A stretch of 64,000 nucleotides of DNA from NCBI GenBank assembly GCA_028714695.1, contig JAQTLX010000005.1, positions 1 through 64,000 on the forward strand, given 5' to 3'. Every line of letters begins with the position of its first letter. Position 1 is the first letter of the stretch. The translations under genes and the position numbers were made by a program. Of the stretch, positions 19,552 through 28,817 are shown in pieces. The stretch comes from Ignavibacteria bacterium (GTDB lineage: Bacteria; Bacteroidota; Ignavibacteria; Tepidaquicellales; Tepidaquicellaceae). The notes beneath the pieces are model-generated. The model was not told the DNA's origin, did not search any database, and saw nothing but the letters and a program-made list of their open reading frames with translations.

Positions 19552-22002
19552 TCAGAACGTGAAACTGGTTTTAATATAGAAATTCCTCGGCAGCAAAGAG
19601 CCGCCGAACATTTCATAATGCTCTTCATTCAGAAGGTTGAATACAGAAACGCCTAACTGAAGATTTTTAAGTATATAATAACCGGCGTTTAGATTAACAA
19701 GTTTGTACGCGGGCACTACTCCCGTGTATGCTCCCGCAAGCCAATCGAATTTATCGGAATACAGGAAAGAAACCGTTGCGTCAAACTTCTGAGGTATCTG
19801 ATACGTAACCGCCAGATTAACCTTGTTCGGTGAAGTATTCGGCAGAATATCAGGGTCCCCCGGATTTTTTTCAATTGTATAATTGTATCTCGAATAATTT
19901 CCCGTCATGAATATATTTTTATTCAGATAATAACTTAATGTAAGGTCGATGCCGTATTGCCTGACAGTTCCTATGTTCGTATTCGACACAACAAATGCAG
20001 GCATTCCGTTATAATAAGAAAGTCTCTGCCTGTCGCGTTCGGATAATTTGCTGTAAACAATTGACGTTGCCAGTGCATTCCATTGCGAAAGCGAATCCTG
20101 AAGATTTGCCTGCCATGACGAAAAGTTTTTATTTACGGCGGGCAGGAAGTTTGTAATGAAATCGTTCAGTACATTGTAATATATATCGACGTTTACAAAA
20201 AATTTGTTCTTGAAATTTCCGTTATATCCGAATTCAAATCCGAGATTTTTCTCGACCTTGAGTCCGTCGTTGCCGATTGCATAAGCACGGGTACCGTCAA
20301 GATTAAGTTTTATGTTCGGCGATGAAGAATAACCGCCGAGAACTTTGATTGAATCCGCAACTATCTTGTCTATTCCGAGCAGCGCGGGTTTAGGCGGTCC
20401 GGGTGTTGTAGCAAACGCAGGCGCATCGGGCGTTACGCGGAACAGGTCCGAATAATTCGGCCTCTGGAAAGAACGGCTAACCGATAATCTGAATTGATGT
20501 TCTTTAAGCGGCGCAAAAACAATTGCCGCCCTCGGCGACAACTGCGGTTCATGTATGTTAGTCCTGTCGAAACGCAGTGTTCCGACAAATTTAAAATTCT
20601 CATTAAGTTTATGGCTGAACTGCCCGTACATACCCGTGTAATTTGCATTCACGTCATTCGGTATCGAGGTGCCGCTAGTTCTAATATTCTGAAATTGCTG
20701 CGACAATCCGAATACCAACTGCGAATTATTGTCTTTGTCGAGGAATTTATTGTACTGCGCGTCGAGAAGTATATCGTCGCTGTTATCGAGCAGAGGCGAG
20801 CCGAGTTTATTTCCGTTTCTAGGAAGCAGCAGCCACATTGTATCGAGCGTGTGTCTCTTCATAAAATGCGCATGCAGATAAAAATTTTCGGAAGAAAAAC
20901 CTGCCGCTATATACGGTCTTTCGGTATTTTTAACGAATGTTCTTCCAAGTCCAAATACAAACGCTTCGTTTGTATTGTTTGAATATCCGCCTTCGAGATT
21001 TATTTTGCTGCTGTTCTTGAAATCGTAATCGAGCCTTAATGTTCCGTAGTTGGAATATGTTTTCCTTTCGTTGTCATAAATAGGTCTTGCTTCAACAAGC
21101 AGTCCGGGATATTCGAGATACTTAGCGGAATCGCGCCTGTTCGCAAGATTCAAAGACTGAGAATGGCCGAGAGTGATTTTATATGAAATCTTATCCGTTA
21201 TCAATCCGGCATTGCGAACATCCGCACGCAGTGTATTATAATCACCGCCAAGCAATGATATTTTTGTGCCGAGAACCTCTCTTGGAGAAAAAGAAGTCAG
21301 ATTAAGCACACCGTTAAAAGCGTTCGCGCCGTATAAAGAAGCGGAAGGACCTTTTACAAACTCAACTTTTGAGAATTCATCGAGCGGATAAGAAAAAGAA
21401 TTCCATTCAATCGCGCCGAGCAACGGCATTGCAACATCGCGTCCGTCCTGAAGAACAAGAACACGCCTGTTCAATCCTGCATTAAATCCCCTTGCATTCA
21501 CGATGTAATCTGTCGAACCGTTTTTGAGAACATCGACTCCTGATAATCCCGAAAGCGCTCCTGCAAGTTGATTTCCGCGAGACAATGAATTCAATTTATC
21601 CCTGTAAAGAACTATTACCGCTGAGGGCGACTCTGTTACTTTTTCATATGATTTTGTAACGCCGTAAACATAAATATCGTCGAGTTTATATGTCTTCGGA
21701 GTAAGATTTATATCGACAAGTCTTTCTTTATTCGATTCGACCTTCACATCAGTTTCGTACGGTTCGTAATTCAGTTCCGATTCGTTCATATAAACCAGAG
21801 TATATTTTCCCTGAGGAACATCTTTAATCGTAAATCTGCCTTTCGAATCCGAAACGGCAATAAAGGAGGTGTTTTTCAGTCCGAATTTAATTCCCTGAAT
21901 TTCTTTTCCGCTGTAAGCGTCATTTACGACACCGTTCAAAATTCCCTGTGCATTCAGCGCACTTGCAGCGAAAAAGAGTAATAAGAGTAATTTAATTTTC
22001 AT
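19552..22002 (-). CDS. TonB-dependent receptor with carboxypeptidase-regulatory-like domain
   Basis: About 816 residues. A signal peptide (MKIKLLLLLFFAASALNAQ) is followed by a CarboxypepD_reg-like beta sandwich (GILNGVVNDAYSGKEIQGIKF ... VPQGKYTLVY). Next come the plug, with VEFVKGPSASLYGANAFNGVLNLTS, and a 22-strand-type barrel ending in Phe (NFYIKTSFTF). Such receptors import scarce ligands across the outer membrane with TonB energy; the ligand is not evident. The ATG at 22002 gives the proper signal peptide and overlaps the MFS stop by 11 bp; an ATG at 22029 would add nine residues before the signal peptide. It is last in the menA-MFS-receptor unit and is followed by a hairpin. Confidence 0.9.
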   Translation of the reverse strand: MKIKLLLLLFFAASALNAQGILNGVVNDAYSGKEIQGIKFGLKNTSFIAVSDSKGRFTIKDVPQGKYTLVYMNESELNYEPYETDVKVESNKERLVDINLTPKTYKLDDIYVYGVTKSYEKVTESPSAVIVLYRDKLNSLSRGNQLAGALSGLSGVDVLKNGSTDYIVNARGFNAGLNRRVLVLQDGRDVAMPLLGAIEWNSFSYPLDEFSKVEFVKGPSASLYGANAFNGVLNLTSFSPREVLGTKISLLGGDYNTLRADVRNAGLITDKISYKITLGHSQSLNLANRRDSAKYLEYPGLLVEARPIYDNERKTYSNYGTLRLDYDFKNSSKINLEGGYSNNTNEAFVFGLGRTFVKNTERPYIAAGFSSENFYLHAHFMKRHTLDTMWLLLPRNGNKLGSPLLDNSDDILLDAQYNKFLDKDNNSQLVFGLSQQFQNIRTSGTSIPNDVNANYTGMYGQFSHKLNENFKFVGTLRFDRTNIHEPQLSPRAAIVFAPLKEHQFRLSVSRSFQRPNYSDLFRVTPDAPAFATTPGPPKPALLGIDKIVADSIKVLGGYSSSPNIKLNLDGTRAYAIGNDGLKVEKNLGFEFGYNGNFKNKFFVNVDIYYNVLNDFITNFLPAVNKNFSSWQANLQDSLSQWNALATSIVYSKLSERDRQRLSYYNGMPAFVVSNTNIGTVRQYGIDLTLSYYLNKNIFMTGNYSRYNYTIEKNPGDPDILPNTSPNKVNLAVTYQIPQKFDATVSFLYSDKFDWLAGAYTGVVPAYKLVNLNAGYYILKNLQLGVSVFNLLNEEHYEMFGGSLLPRNFYIKTSFTF

Positions 22003-23179
22003 TAATTGAATTTTCTTTATAAAAAGCAAATTGAGACACTCCGAGCGTAAGAAGGCAGACGACGGAATAGAAATAGAACAACATATTTATAGATGAAATT
22101 CCTGCTCCGAAAAGATAAAGAAGGAAACCCGAAATAACGGGTCCGAGAAATTGACCGAGGAGCGAAATTGTCCTGTTTAAAGAAACCAGAACACCCCTCT
22201 GATTATCCGGAGCAAGTTTAATAACAAGCGATTGTATGTTCGGCAGAATCAAACCGAAACCGGAACCGAACATTACCATTGGAATAAAAAGATAATACCA
22301 TTCGGTTATAAGCGTAACAGTGAATAAAGCGGCAGACGTAAGAATGAAAGAGTAAACGAAAATTTTACCCGGATTCATTTTCTTTGAAATTTTACCGAAG
22401 AATATTGAAATAAAAGACGCGGTTATTGACATTCCCGCAAGCACAAGACCGTTAACAACCGACGATGACAGAAATTTTTTCTCGATTATAAACGGAATGT
22501 ATGTCCAGAGCGAACCGAAATGTATAATATATATCAGTACATTCACGAGAAAGACAATAAGTATCCTTCGGTTTTTGATTGCCGAGGCAAACTCTTTAAA
22601 ATAAGAAACCGATTTCTTATTTGCTGAGACGGGTTCTTTAAAAGACGTCATTATGAAAACCGCCAGAACTATTGCCAGTAAAGGGAGAAGGAACACATAG
22701 TTCCAGTGTATCTTCGCAAGCATACCGCCCGCGACAGGCACAATTGTAGTTCCAAAATTTAACGCGCTGTTATTATAACCCACAACTTTGCCTCTCACTT
22801 CTTCGGGGAAGAGGTCGCCAATAAGCGCGACGTTTAATGCGCCGAGAGACGCGGCACCCGTTCCCGAAATAAATCTGAACAAAAGAAGCATATTGAAATC
22901 TCTGACAAAAAATCCTGCCGTTCCGAAAATGCCGAATATAAGCAGGGAAGGAATCAGTACTTTCTTCCGTCCGTATTTATCAGCAAGAATTCCATAAACG
23001 GGTGTAAAGAAAATTCCCGGCAGAGCAAACAAAGAAACAACAAGCCCTATTTTATCCGCCGTTACGTTGAGGTCAGAGGCGATATACGGCAATGACGGCG
23101 TAACGGAGACTATTCCAAGAATTGCCATTATTGAAATAGAAAATATAAACGAGATATTTTTTACGTAAGATGACGGCAA
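21992..23179 (-). CDS. MFS transporter
   Basis: A 395-residue major facilitator protein with 12 predicted helices. The MFS motif A appears as GILADKYGRKKVL after the second helix and the motif C-like 'GAASLGALNVALIGDLFPEEVRGKVVGYNN' lies around the fourth and fifth. It resembles drug-efflux (DHA1) members such as Bcr/TetA types; substrate unknown. The gene starts 11 bp after menA and overlaps the receptor gene, so import across the outer membrane and transport at the inner membrane may concern one compound. That is inference. Confidence 0.85.
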   Translation of the reverse strand: MPSSYVKNISFIFSISIMAILGIVSVTPSLPYIASDLNVTADKIGLVVSLFALPGIFFTPVYGILADKYGRKKVLIPSLLIFGIFGTAGFFVRDFNMLLLFRFISGTGAASLGALNVALIGDLFPEEVRGKVVGYNNSALNFGTTIVPVAGGMLAKIHWNYVFLLPLLAIVLAVFIMTSFKEPVSANKKSVSYFKEFASAIKNRRILIVFLVNVLIYIIHFGSLWTYIPFIIEKKFLSSSVVNGLVLAGMSITASFISIFFGKISKKMNPGKIFVYSFILTSAALFTVTLITEWYYLFIPMVMFGSGFGLILPNIQSLVIKLAPDNQRGVLVSLNRTISLLGQFLGPVISGFLLYLFGAGISSINMLFYFYSVVCLLTLGVSQFAFYKENSINEN

Positions 23180-23190
23180 TGTTCCGGAAA

Positions 23191-24063
23191 TTATTTTATT
23201 ATGAAAGAGATTGAGTTTGCGATTCCGTATAATATGAGAAGAAGACCCGTTTGAGCGAGAATTCTATTTAATTTCGCGCCTGATGTTTTAAAGAGGTTCA
23301 GGCATATAATAAGCGAGATTGGAAATACAAGAAGGGGCATTAAAAAATATTTATTCTCGAGAGAGAAATAAAGTATGACGGGAACTATGAAAGCAAGAAC
23401 ATTTATAACTACGTACATTATTTTAGCGGGCTTTTCTCCGATTCTCACAGCCAGGGTTATCTTTCCCGCTTTTTTGTCGGTTTCGATATCGCGGATATTA
23501 TTTATTCCGAGAATATTCATTGATAAAAATCCGGGAGCAAGCGACGCAATCAAAACTTCGGGAATCAATCTCTGCGCCTGCAGATAATAAGAGCCGGTAA
23601 CCGCAATAATCCCAAAAAATATAAGGACAAAGATATCGCTAAGACCTTTGTATGCAAGCGGATAAGGACCGCCCGTATATAAATAAGCGAATACAAGTGA
23701 AAGAATACCTATTCCCAGAATGAAAATTCCGCCGCCGGAATATACAAGATACAAACCTACAAGGAATGTAAATACCACAAGAACAGCGGTTACGATTTTC
23801 ATAGTCCGGACTTTAATCAATCCGGCTGCAACGGCCCTTCTCGGTCCGATTCTTTCGGATGTATCGGCGCCTTTTTTATAGTCGTAAATCTCATTCACGA
23901 AGTTAGTTATAACCTGAATTAAAAGAGAGCAAAGCAATGTAAGCGCGAAAACAACGGGTTTAAAATATCCGTCGTAATGAGCCATTGCGGTTCCTATTAA
24001 TACGGGAACAACACTTGCGGGAAGAGTTTTCGGTCTTAATGCGTCAATCCAGATTCTAAGCAT
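23191..24063 (-). CDS. menA: 1,4-dihydroxy-2-naphthoate polyprenyltransferase
   Basis: A 290-residue UbiA-superfamily membrane enzyme that joins the polyprenyl tail to 1,4-dihydroxy-2-naphthoate on the way to menaquinone. The first aspartate-rich motif NFVNEIYDYKKGADTSERIGPRRAV is of MenA type. The second is NNIRDIETDKKAGKITLAVRIG. Eight or nine helices are predicted and length is normal. It begins its own unit; no other men gene is nearby. Its substrate tail could come from the polyprenyl synthase at 11118-12086. Confidence 0.92.
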   Translation of the reverse strand: MLRIWIDALRPKTLPASVVPVLIGTAMAHYDGYFKPVVFALTLLCSLLIQVITNFVNEIYDYKKGADTSERIGPRRAVAAGLIKVRTMKIVTAVLVVFTFLVGLYLVYSGGGIFILGIGILSLVFAYLYTGGPYPLAYKGLSDIFVLIFFGIIAVTGSYYLQAQRLIPEVLIASLAPGFLSMNILGINNIRDIETDKKAGKITLAVRIGEKPAKIMYVVINVLAFIVPVILYFSLENKYFLMPLLVFPISLIICLNLFKTSGAKLNRILAQTGLLLILYGIANSISFIIK

Positions 24064-24129
24064 TCAATGTCATTTGTATTAAAAATCGGGAAAAAATATG
24101 TGAAATGGTATGGAAAAGAACGGGAGAGC

Positions 24130-24262
24130 AGAATCTAGAATCCAGAAGTTAGAATCTAGGAGTTAGAAGTCGAAGATTCGCATAAGTGATTCGAAGACCG
24201 GTTGTGGCGATTTTAGGAGAAAATATCAAAAATCAGATATAAAAAATCAAAAATACAAGCCA
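24130..24262. repeat. Spacer with heptamer repeats, shared with 27622-27863
   Basis: The spacer between the TIKI-like gene and menA holds six consecutive 7-nt units (AGAATCT, AGAATCC, AGAAGTT, AGAATCT, AGGAGTT, AGAAGTC) at 24130-24171. A GAAGACCGGTTGTGGCGATT-type segment follows at about 24193, and then an A-rich stretch beginning TTAGGAGAAAATATCAAAAA at 24213. All three modules recur in different order in the 27506-27908 spacer. Confidence 0.7.
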
Positions 24263-24302
24263 AAAAACGAATATTTCAATCGAAAATGAGCATAATTTAA
24301 TA

Positions 24303-26012
24303 TTATTTCAATTGCTGTAGAAACTCTATTGCAAGTTTTGCCTTGGGATGTACGTTCTTTTCATTCTTTAACAACGAAAGGATTTCTTCCCTCTCAGGCT
24401 TATTGCCCTTATTGCGAAAATATTCAGACAATTCATACAAAACAAGTTGTCTGACGGTCAGAAAATCATAACCTTCTACAACCTGATTCGCAAACGCATT
24501 ATTATAAAATATCGACGATGCATCCGGTTCTTCTGTAAAGAATAATTCGGGTTTCGGATATGATTTAATTTTATCTGCGCCTGATTTTATTATTCCGTTT
24601 AAAAGCGCCAGATAATTTGCCGTATCATTTTTCAGCAAATAATATCTTCCCCGAAGATACTTTAATTCAATGTCTACTTTTGTCGATTTTTCGTATTTCG
24701 AAAGTATTGAATCTATTCTTCCGAAAGGAAAAAGATTTTTATCCGCAATCCAGTTATTGTCGTTCATCAGGAAATAACACACCGCAAGTTCATCCTCTTT
24801 TAAAGTTTCTTTTTCAATTTCATCAGCAGAGGGATAGCCATATTCTGAAGGTTTTATGATGTTTACATTATCGCTGAAATATTTTTTCAGATAATATTCC
24901 AGACCTGCCTTATGCGCCGCTCCGTAAACAACCAGCACTGTCCCGCACTGAAAATTCACGGCAACGTCAAGAATGTTCTGGGCTATTATCATATCGCGAA
25001 AAAGCATATAGCGTCTGAATCCCTCATCACTCCATCTGCCTTCAGGCGCAGGATTAGAGATGTTACCAAGCCAATATCTGTTGAAATAAAAGGTGTCGAT
25101 ATCTGCAAAGAACAGATCATTTTCGGGATTATATTCGAGTCCGTTGGAATCCGAAGAAGGAATTTCTCTCTTCCTTTTGTCAAAATCCATTTTCGTCCAG
25201 TATCTTTCGGATGCTTTTATATCGGGCTGCCAGTCAACGCCGAAAACGGGCACGTTGTTCTTTACTGCCCAGGGATAAGTGATACCCCAGGATTCATACG
25301 AAGCAGGAAAAAACTTTTTGTCAGCCAGCCATTCCGATTTTGTCTCGAGGCAGACCGCATCGGGCTTGAGCCTGTTGAAAAATGCACGGAACACCGCAGG
25401 AAACATCTTCGGATTAATCAACTCCGAACTATGCTCGCATCCGAGAACAACAATATTTGTTTTGCCTGTTTTAAATTGTTTTGTAATTCTCAAATCGAGA
25501 TCGTCAAAATACGCCTTTCCGATTCCAATGAACAGATTCATTACCACAACATTTTTTGTATCATGAGGCACATTAAACTTGAAACTGATTTCCCGCCACG
25601 AGTTATTGCCGGCAAATTTTTGTGTACCGAAAGCCACAGGATTATTCGAACTGTCATTACAGCGAATAAAAAATTCAACGCTGTCTGAAAAACCGGCTTT
25701 GAACTTCGCCCGAAATTCAAGTTCGCAGGATTTTATACCATTGATTTTTTGAGTGAACATTGAAAATTTATCGGGAGGCAGTTTCGTATTTTCAAGATAG
25801 AGGATTTTATTACCGTTCTCTTCGCGGACGCGGCAGTTTGAATATTCTTTATAACCCGTGTCCCATTTCCAGCCTTCGGGGATTGAATCATACGTGATTC
25901 CCTGCTCAAAATTTCCGTTGAGCAATAGATTTTTATTCTCCTGCGGGAAACAATACGAAGTTAATATAAACGCCAGAAGGATAAGCCTGAATAAGTTTTT
26001 AACGATTTTCAT
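24303..26012 (-). CDS. Exported TraB/TIKI-like protein with N-terminal lectin-like domain
   Basis: A 569-residue protein with a signal peptide (MKIVKNLFRLILLAFILTS, cleaved near residue 23). Residues 25-160 look like a galactose-binding jelly roll: LLLNGNFEQG...PEGWKWDTG and a strand ending AYFDDLDLRI. Residues 165-370 match the TraB/TIKI superfamily pattern: GCEHS near the start, CLETKSEW, a FRDMIIAQNI helix and a second GxxH in VVYGAAHKAGL. This superfamily includes putative metallo-hydrolases and EreA/GumN-like proteins. The C-terminal 190 residues are helical and not recognised. No T9SS tail is seen. Function unknown; family call moderate. Confidence 0.65.
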   Translation of the reverse strand: MKIVKNLFRLILLAFILTSYCFPQENKNLLLNGNFEQGITYDSIPEGWKWDTGYKEYSNCRVREENGNKILYLENTKLPPDKFSMFTQKINGIKSCELEFRAKFKAGFSDSVEFFIRCNDSSNNPVAFGTQKFAGNNSWREISFKFNVPHDTKNVVVMNLFIGIGKAYFDDLDLRITKQFKTGKTNIVVLGCEHSSELINPKMFPAVFRAFFNRLKPDAVCLETKSEWLADKKFFPASYESWGITYPWAVKNNVPVFGVDWQPDIKASERYWTKMDFDKRKREIPSSDSNGLEYNPENDLFFADIDTFYFNRYWLGNISNPAPEGRWSDEGFRRYMLFRDMIIAQNILDVAVNFQCGTVLVVYGAAHKAGLEYYLKKYFSDNVNIIKPSEYGYPSADEIEKETLKEDELAVCYFLMNDNNWIADKNLFPFGRIDSILSKYEKSTKVDIELKYLRGRYYLLKNDTANYLALLNGIIKSGADKIKSYPKPELFFTEEPDASSIFYNNAFANQVVEGYDFLTVRQLVLYELSEYFRNKGNKPEREEILSLLKNEKNVHPKAKLAIEFLQQLK

Positions 26013-26074
26013 AAAATGTAGTTACAAATTATTATAATCAAAAACATTATTACTTATTTATGAATAAGGCAGAT

Positions 26075-27505
26075 TTATTTTATCAAAAGCATCTTCTTTG
26101 TTTGTATAAGACTGCCTGATTCGAGTTTATAGAAGTAGACGCCGCTCGGGAAACCCGATGCATTCCAGTTTGTACTGTAGGATCCCGGATTCATGTATTC
26201 ATTTAGAAGAACATGCACTTCCTGTCCGAGTGAATTAAACACGGATAACTTTATAATACCGTTCTTCGGAATATCGAACGATATTTTTGTGGACGGGTTA
26301 AACGGATTCGGATAGTTCTGATGCAAAGTGAATGATGATGGATTTTCGGTTCCTATCTGATTTACAAAAACGCTCCCGCCGTTTGTGGACTTGAGAATAA
26401 AGGGATACAGGTTTGTAAATTCCGTACCACTCATAAAAAAGTTATTCTGGTCATTTAAAGATATTCCATATATACCACCAAGCTGATTAAAATCATTGAC
26501 AATCCAATTAGCCCCGTAATTAGTTGTTTTCATAGTTGTAATTTTATTGTCAGGAATATCAATCCTATATCCTGCTGCAAATGCTATACCTGTTGACGAA
26601 ATCGATTTAATTTTATAAAATATCCGTTCCGATACATAAGATATAGAATCCCAATTATTTCCAGCATTGGTTGTTTTATATATAATGCTCTGCAATCCGG
26701 TACCTCTAAATCCTATTGCAATTCCGGTTGTAGAATTAAGAAAATTAAAACAATCTATCCCTTCATTAAACATTTTTGTAGTCCAGTTCAAACCGCCGTT
26801 TGTTGTTTTATAAATTCTACCTGAAGGATTATTAAGATTTTCTCCGCAAACAAATCCCGTATTAATATCGAAGAAAACCATTTCCCTTTTCTCATAAACC
26901 GGTTCTATGTTATTTATCATTAACAAGTTAACACCGCCGTTCGTGGTTTTATAAAACTTTGTATTTTGCGAAGGGTTATCATCTATTAAAGCATATCCAG
27001 TATTGGCATCGAAGAAATGAATATCATTTATATAACCGGTAAGCGTATCGAAAGTCCCGATTTTTTGCCATGAGACACCGGCATTTGTTGATTTCAGAAA
27101 AGCGCTTTTGTATTCGGAGTAAAATTCCCTTCTGCCCTCCATCAGGTATTTCTGTCTTATGTAATTCGGCAGCGAAAGAAAATCGTTATTTAATTTATTT
27201 AGCTTCCATGGATTTACATTTTCCGAACCGCACGCATATACCAATGCTGAGTTCAAAAATTGAATCCCGAGCATTACTCTGATTTCCGGAGGACAGGAAG
27301 CTAAAGTCCAGTTAAATCCTGAATTCGTCGTATAATAAATTCGTTCGCTGAAACTTGTTGCTGCGTGCCCAAGCGAGATTCCGATGTTCATATTATAAAA
27401 CCCTAATGTATAAGCAATCCCTGTATATGGAAGCGTATATGTAGACCACTGAGCATTTAGATTTGCGGCGAAAAATAAAGCGATGATTAAAACTGTTTTT
27501 TTCAT
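26075..27505 (-). CDS. T9SS cargo protein with YCF48/BNR-like propeller repeats
   Basis: A 476-residue secreted protein: signal peptide MKKTVLIIALFFAANLNAQ, a repeat body, and a type A T9SS sorting domain over the last 80 residues (NYPNPFNPSTKISFDIPKNG ... PSGVYFYKLESG). The body carries about seven copies of the motif (S/T)TN-x-G-x-NW, each at the end of a blade (YYTTNSGFNW, YKTTNGGLNW, YKTTNAGNNW, MKTTNYGANW), as in YCF48/BNR beta-propellers. Such proteins sit on the cell surface or are released. No enzymatic residue is visible. It stands 62 bp upstream of the TIKI-like gene on the same strand. Confidence 0.88.
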   Translation of the reverse strand: MKKTVLIIALFFAANLNAQWSTYTLPYTGIAYTLGFYNMNIGISLGHAATSFSERIYYTTNSGFNWTLASCPPEIRVMLGIQFLNSALVYACGSENVNPWKLNKLNNDFLSLPNYIRQKYLMEGRREFYSEYKSAFLKSTNAGVSWQKIGTFDTLTGYINDIHFFDANTGYALIDDNPSQNTKFYKTTNGGVNLLMINNIEPVYEKREMVFFDINTGFVCGENLNNPSGRIYKTTNGGLNWTTKMFNEGIDCFNFLNSTTGIAIGFRGTGLQSIIYKTTNAGNNWDSISYVSERIFYKIKSISSTGIAFAAGYRIDIPDNKITTMKTTNYGANWIVNDFNQLGGIYGISLNDQNNFFMSGTEFTNLYPFILKSTNGGSVFVNQIGTENPSSFTLHQNYPNPFNPSTKISFDIPKNGIIKLSVFNSLGQEVHVLLNEYMNPGSYSTNWNASGFPSGVYFYKLESGSLIQTKKMLLIK

Positions 27506-27621
27506 TATTCAGATTTTATAAATTTTATATCTGTAAAGATGTATAAAAGGGAAAACTTTCTGCCATTATTAATAAATTATCGGGATTGGTCATTATTATC
27601 AAGGAAAAAAGCGGACGGAAA

Positions 27622-27863
27622 TTAGAAATCAGAATCGAAGAGTTAGGAGAAAATATCAAAAATCAAAAATACAAATCAAATATCAAATATAAAAAAACAA
27701 GTAATTAAATATTGTTGAAAATTGACTATGATTGATTATATGGATATTACATACTTCGTTCTCCGCAGTGAATTGAAGACCCGTCGCGGCGGTTATAATA
27801 CCTGACGCCGCTAAAGGAACAAGAAGTTAGGAGTTAGAAGTTAGAAGTTAGAAGTTAGAAGTT
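27622..27863. repeat. Spacer 27506-27908: heptamer array and shared modules
   Basis: This 403-bp spacer holds no gene I can support. It contains a TTAGGAGAAAATATCAAAAA stretch at 27643, a GAAGACCCGTCGCGGCGGTT segment at 27776, and six 7-nt units at 27822-27863 (AGAAGTT five times, AGGAGTT once). The same modules occur at 24130-24262 with different order and divergence. Confidence 0.75.
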
Positions 27864-27908
27864 ATCATAAAAACCATTCTTTATTCGGCTATTTTCCATT
27901 TTCCGTTA

Positions 27909-28817
27909 TTACAGCAGGCTGATGAGCATGTGCATTGAAAGCAAATGAGGGGTTTCGATTTTATTTTTCTGCGCGATTTTAAGAATTTCAGATGTGAAAT
28001 AGCCGGTTTCGAGTTTCTTACCTTTGAGCCTGTCCTGGTAAGACGAGGTTTTGGCGATGTTTACTTTTTTCGTATCGGTGATTACTTTTTCATACGCTTC
28101 GTTTGTGAATATTACACCGACTGATGCGGCGACTTCCGAGATTTCTTTATACAAATCATTAATAAGCGAAATGATTTTCTTATCTTTAAATAGTTCATCA
28201 ACTTCCACGAGCGCGATTGCTGTAAGCGAATTGAATATCGTGTTCCAGGCGAGTTTAACCCAGATATCAAGTTTTATATTTTCCGACATCTTACATTTAA
28301 TTCCGGGAGTATTCAAAACAGTGTAAATACTTTTGAGTCGTTTTGTAACCTTCCCGTTCTCTTCGCCAATGACGATTATTCCCAGCGCCGTATGAAGAAT
28401 TTTGTTTTCATTCATTTCGGTTGCAATCCTGCTGATTCCCTGCAGTACACGGGTTTTGCCGAATGCTTTTTTCAGCACGTTATAATTATATATACCGTTC
28501 TGAACGGAAATAAACTGCGTGTCTTTAGTCGTCACTTTTTTCAGCGCGGGTATTAGCGCCTCAGTGTCCTGAGATTTGACGCTCACAATCACATAATCAA
28601 ACTTAGTCTTGAACGATGACGGATTATCCGAAACTTTTATATTAATATTAAAATCCCCGTATGTACTTTTAATAGATAAACCTTTTTTCTTGAGAAGTTG
28701 TAAAGTAATGCCGCGGGAAAGAAAATAGACTTTATGGTTTTTATTCTGCGCGAGTCTTCCGCCGAAATACCCTCCTACCGCACCGGTTCCCGCTATAAGT
28801 ATTTTAGGCTTATTCAT
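27909..28817 (-). CDS. Ketopantoate reductase-like protein (ApbA/PanE family)
   Basis: A 302-residue NADPH-dependent 2-dehydropantoate 2-reductase family protein. The Rossmann motif is ILIAGTGAVGGYFGGRLA. The middle segment is KLDIWVKLAWNTIFNSLTAI, containing the family's catalytic Lys. Near residue 270 the stretch SSYQDRLKGKKLETGYFTSEI keeps the Glu that binds substrate. The C-terminus ends right after LLSMHMLISLL, slightly shorter than most members. True PanE function in pantothenate synthesis is possible but not proved, because this family has many paralogues. It abuts the sirtuin gene and closes the efflux operon. Confidence 0.82.
   Translation of the reverse strand: MNKPKILIAGTGAVGGYFGGRLAQNKNHKVYFLSRGITLQLLKKKGLSIKSTYGDFNINIKVSDNPSSFKTKFDYVIVSVKSQDTEALIPALKKVTTKDTQFISVQNGIYNYNVLKKAFGKTRVLQGISRIATEMNENKILHTALGIIVIGEENGKVTKRLKSIYTVLNTPGIKCKMSENIKLDIWVKLAWNTIFNSLTAIALVEVDELFKDKKIISLINDLYKEISEVAASVGVIFTNEAYEKVITDTKKVNIAKTSSYQDRLKGKKLETGYFTSEILKIAQKNKIETPHLLSMHMLISLL

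Noticed and set aside
20494-20982. 162-residue frame opposite the TonB receptor
   Set aside because: Basic, low-complexity translation without motifs, antisense to a firm gene.
24912-25688. 258-residue frame opposite the TIKI-like gene
   Set aside because: Antisense to a well-supported exported protein; no domain or signal; shadow of the coding strand.
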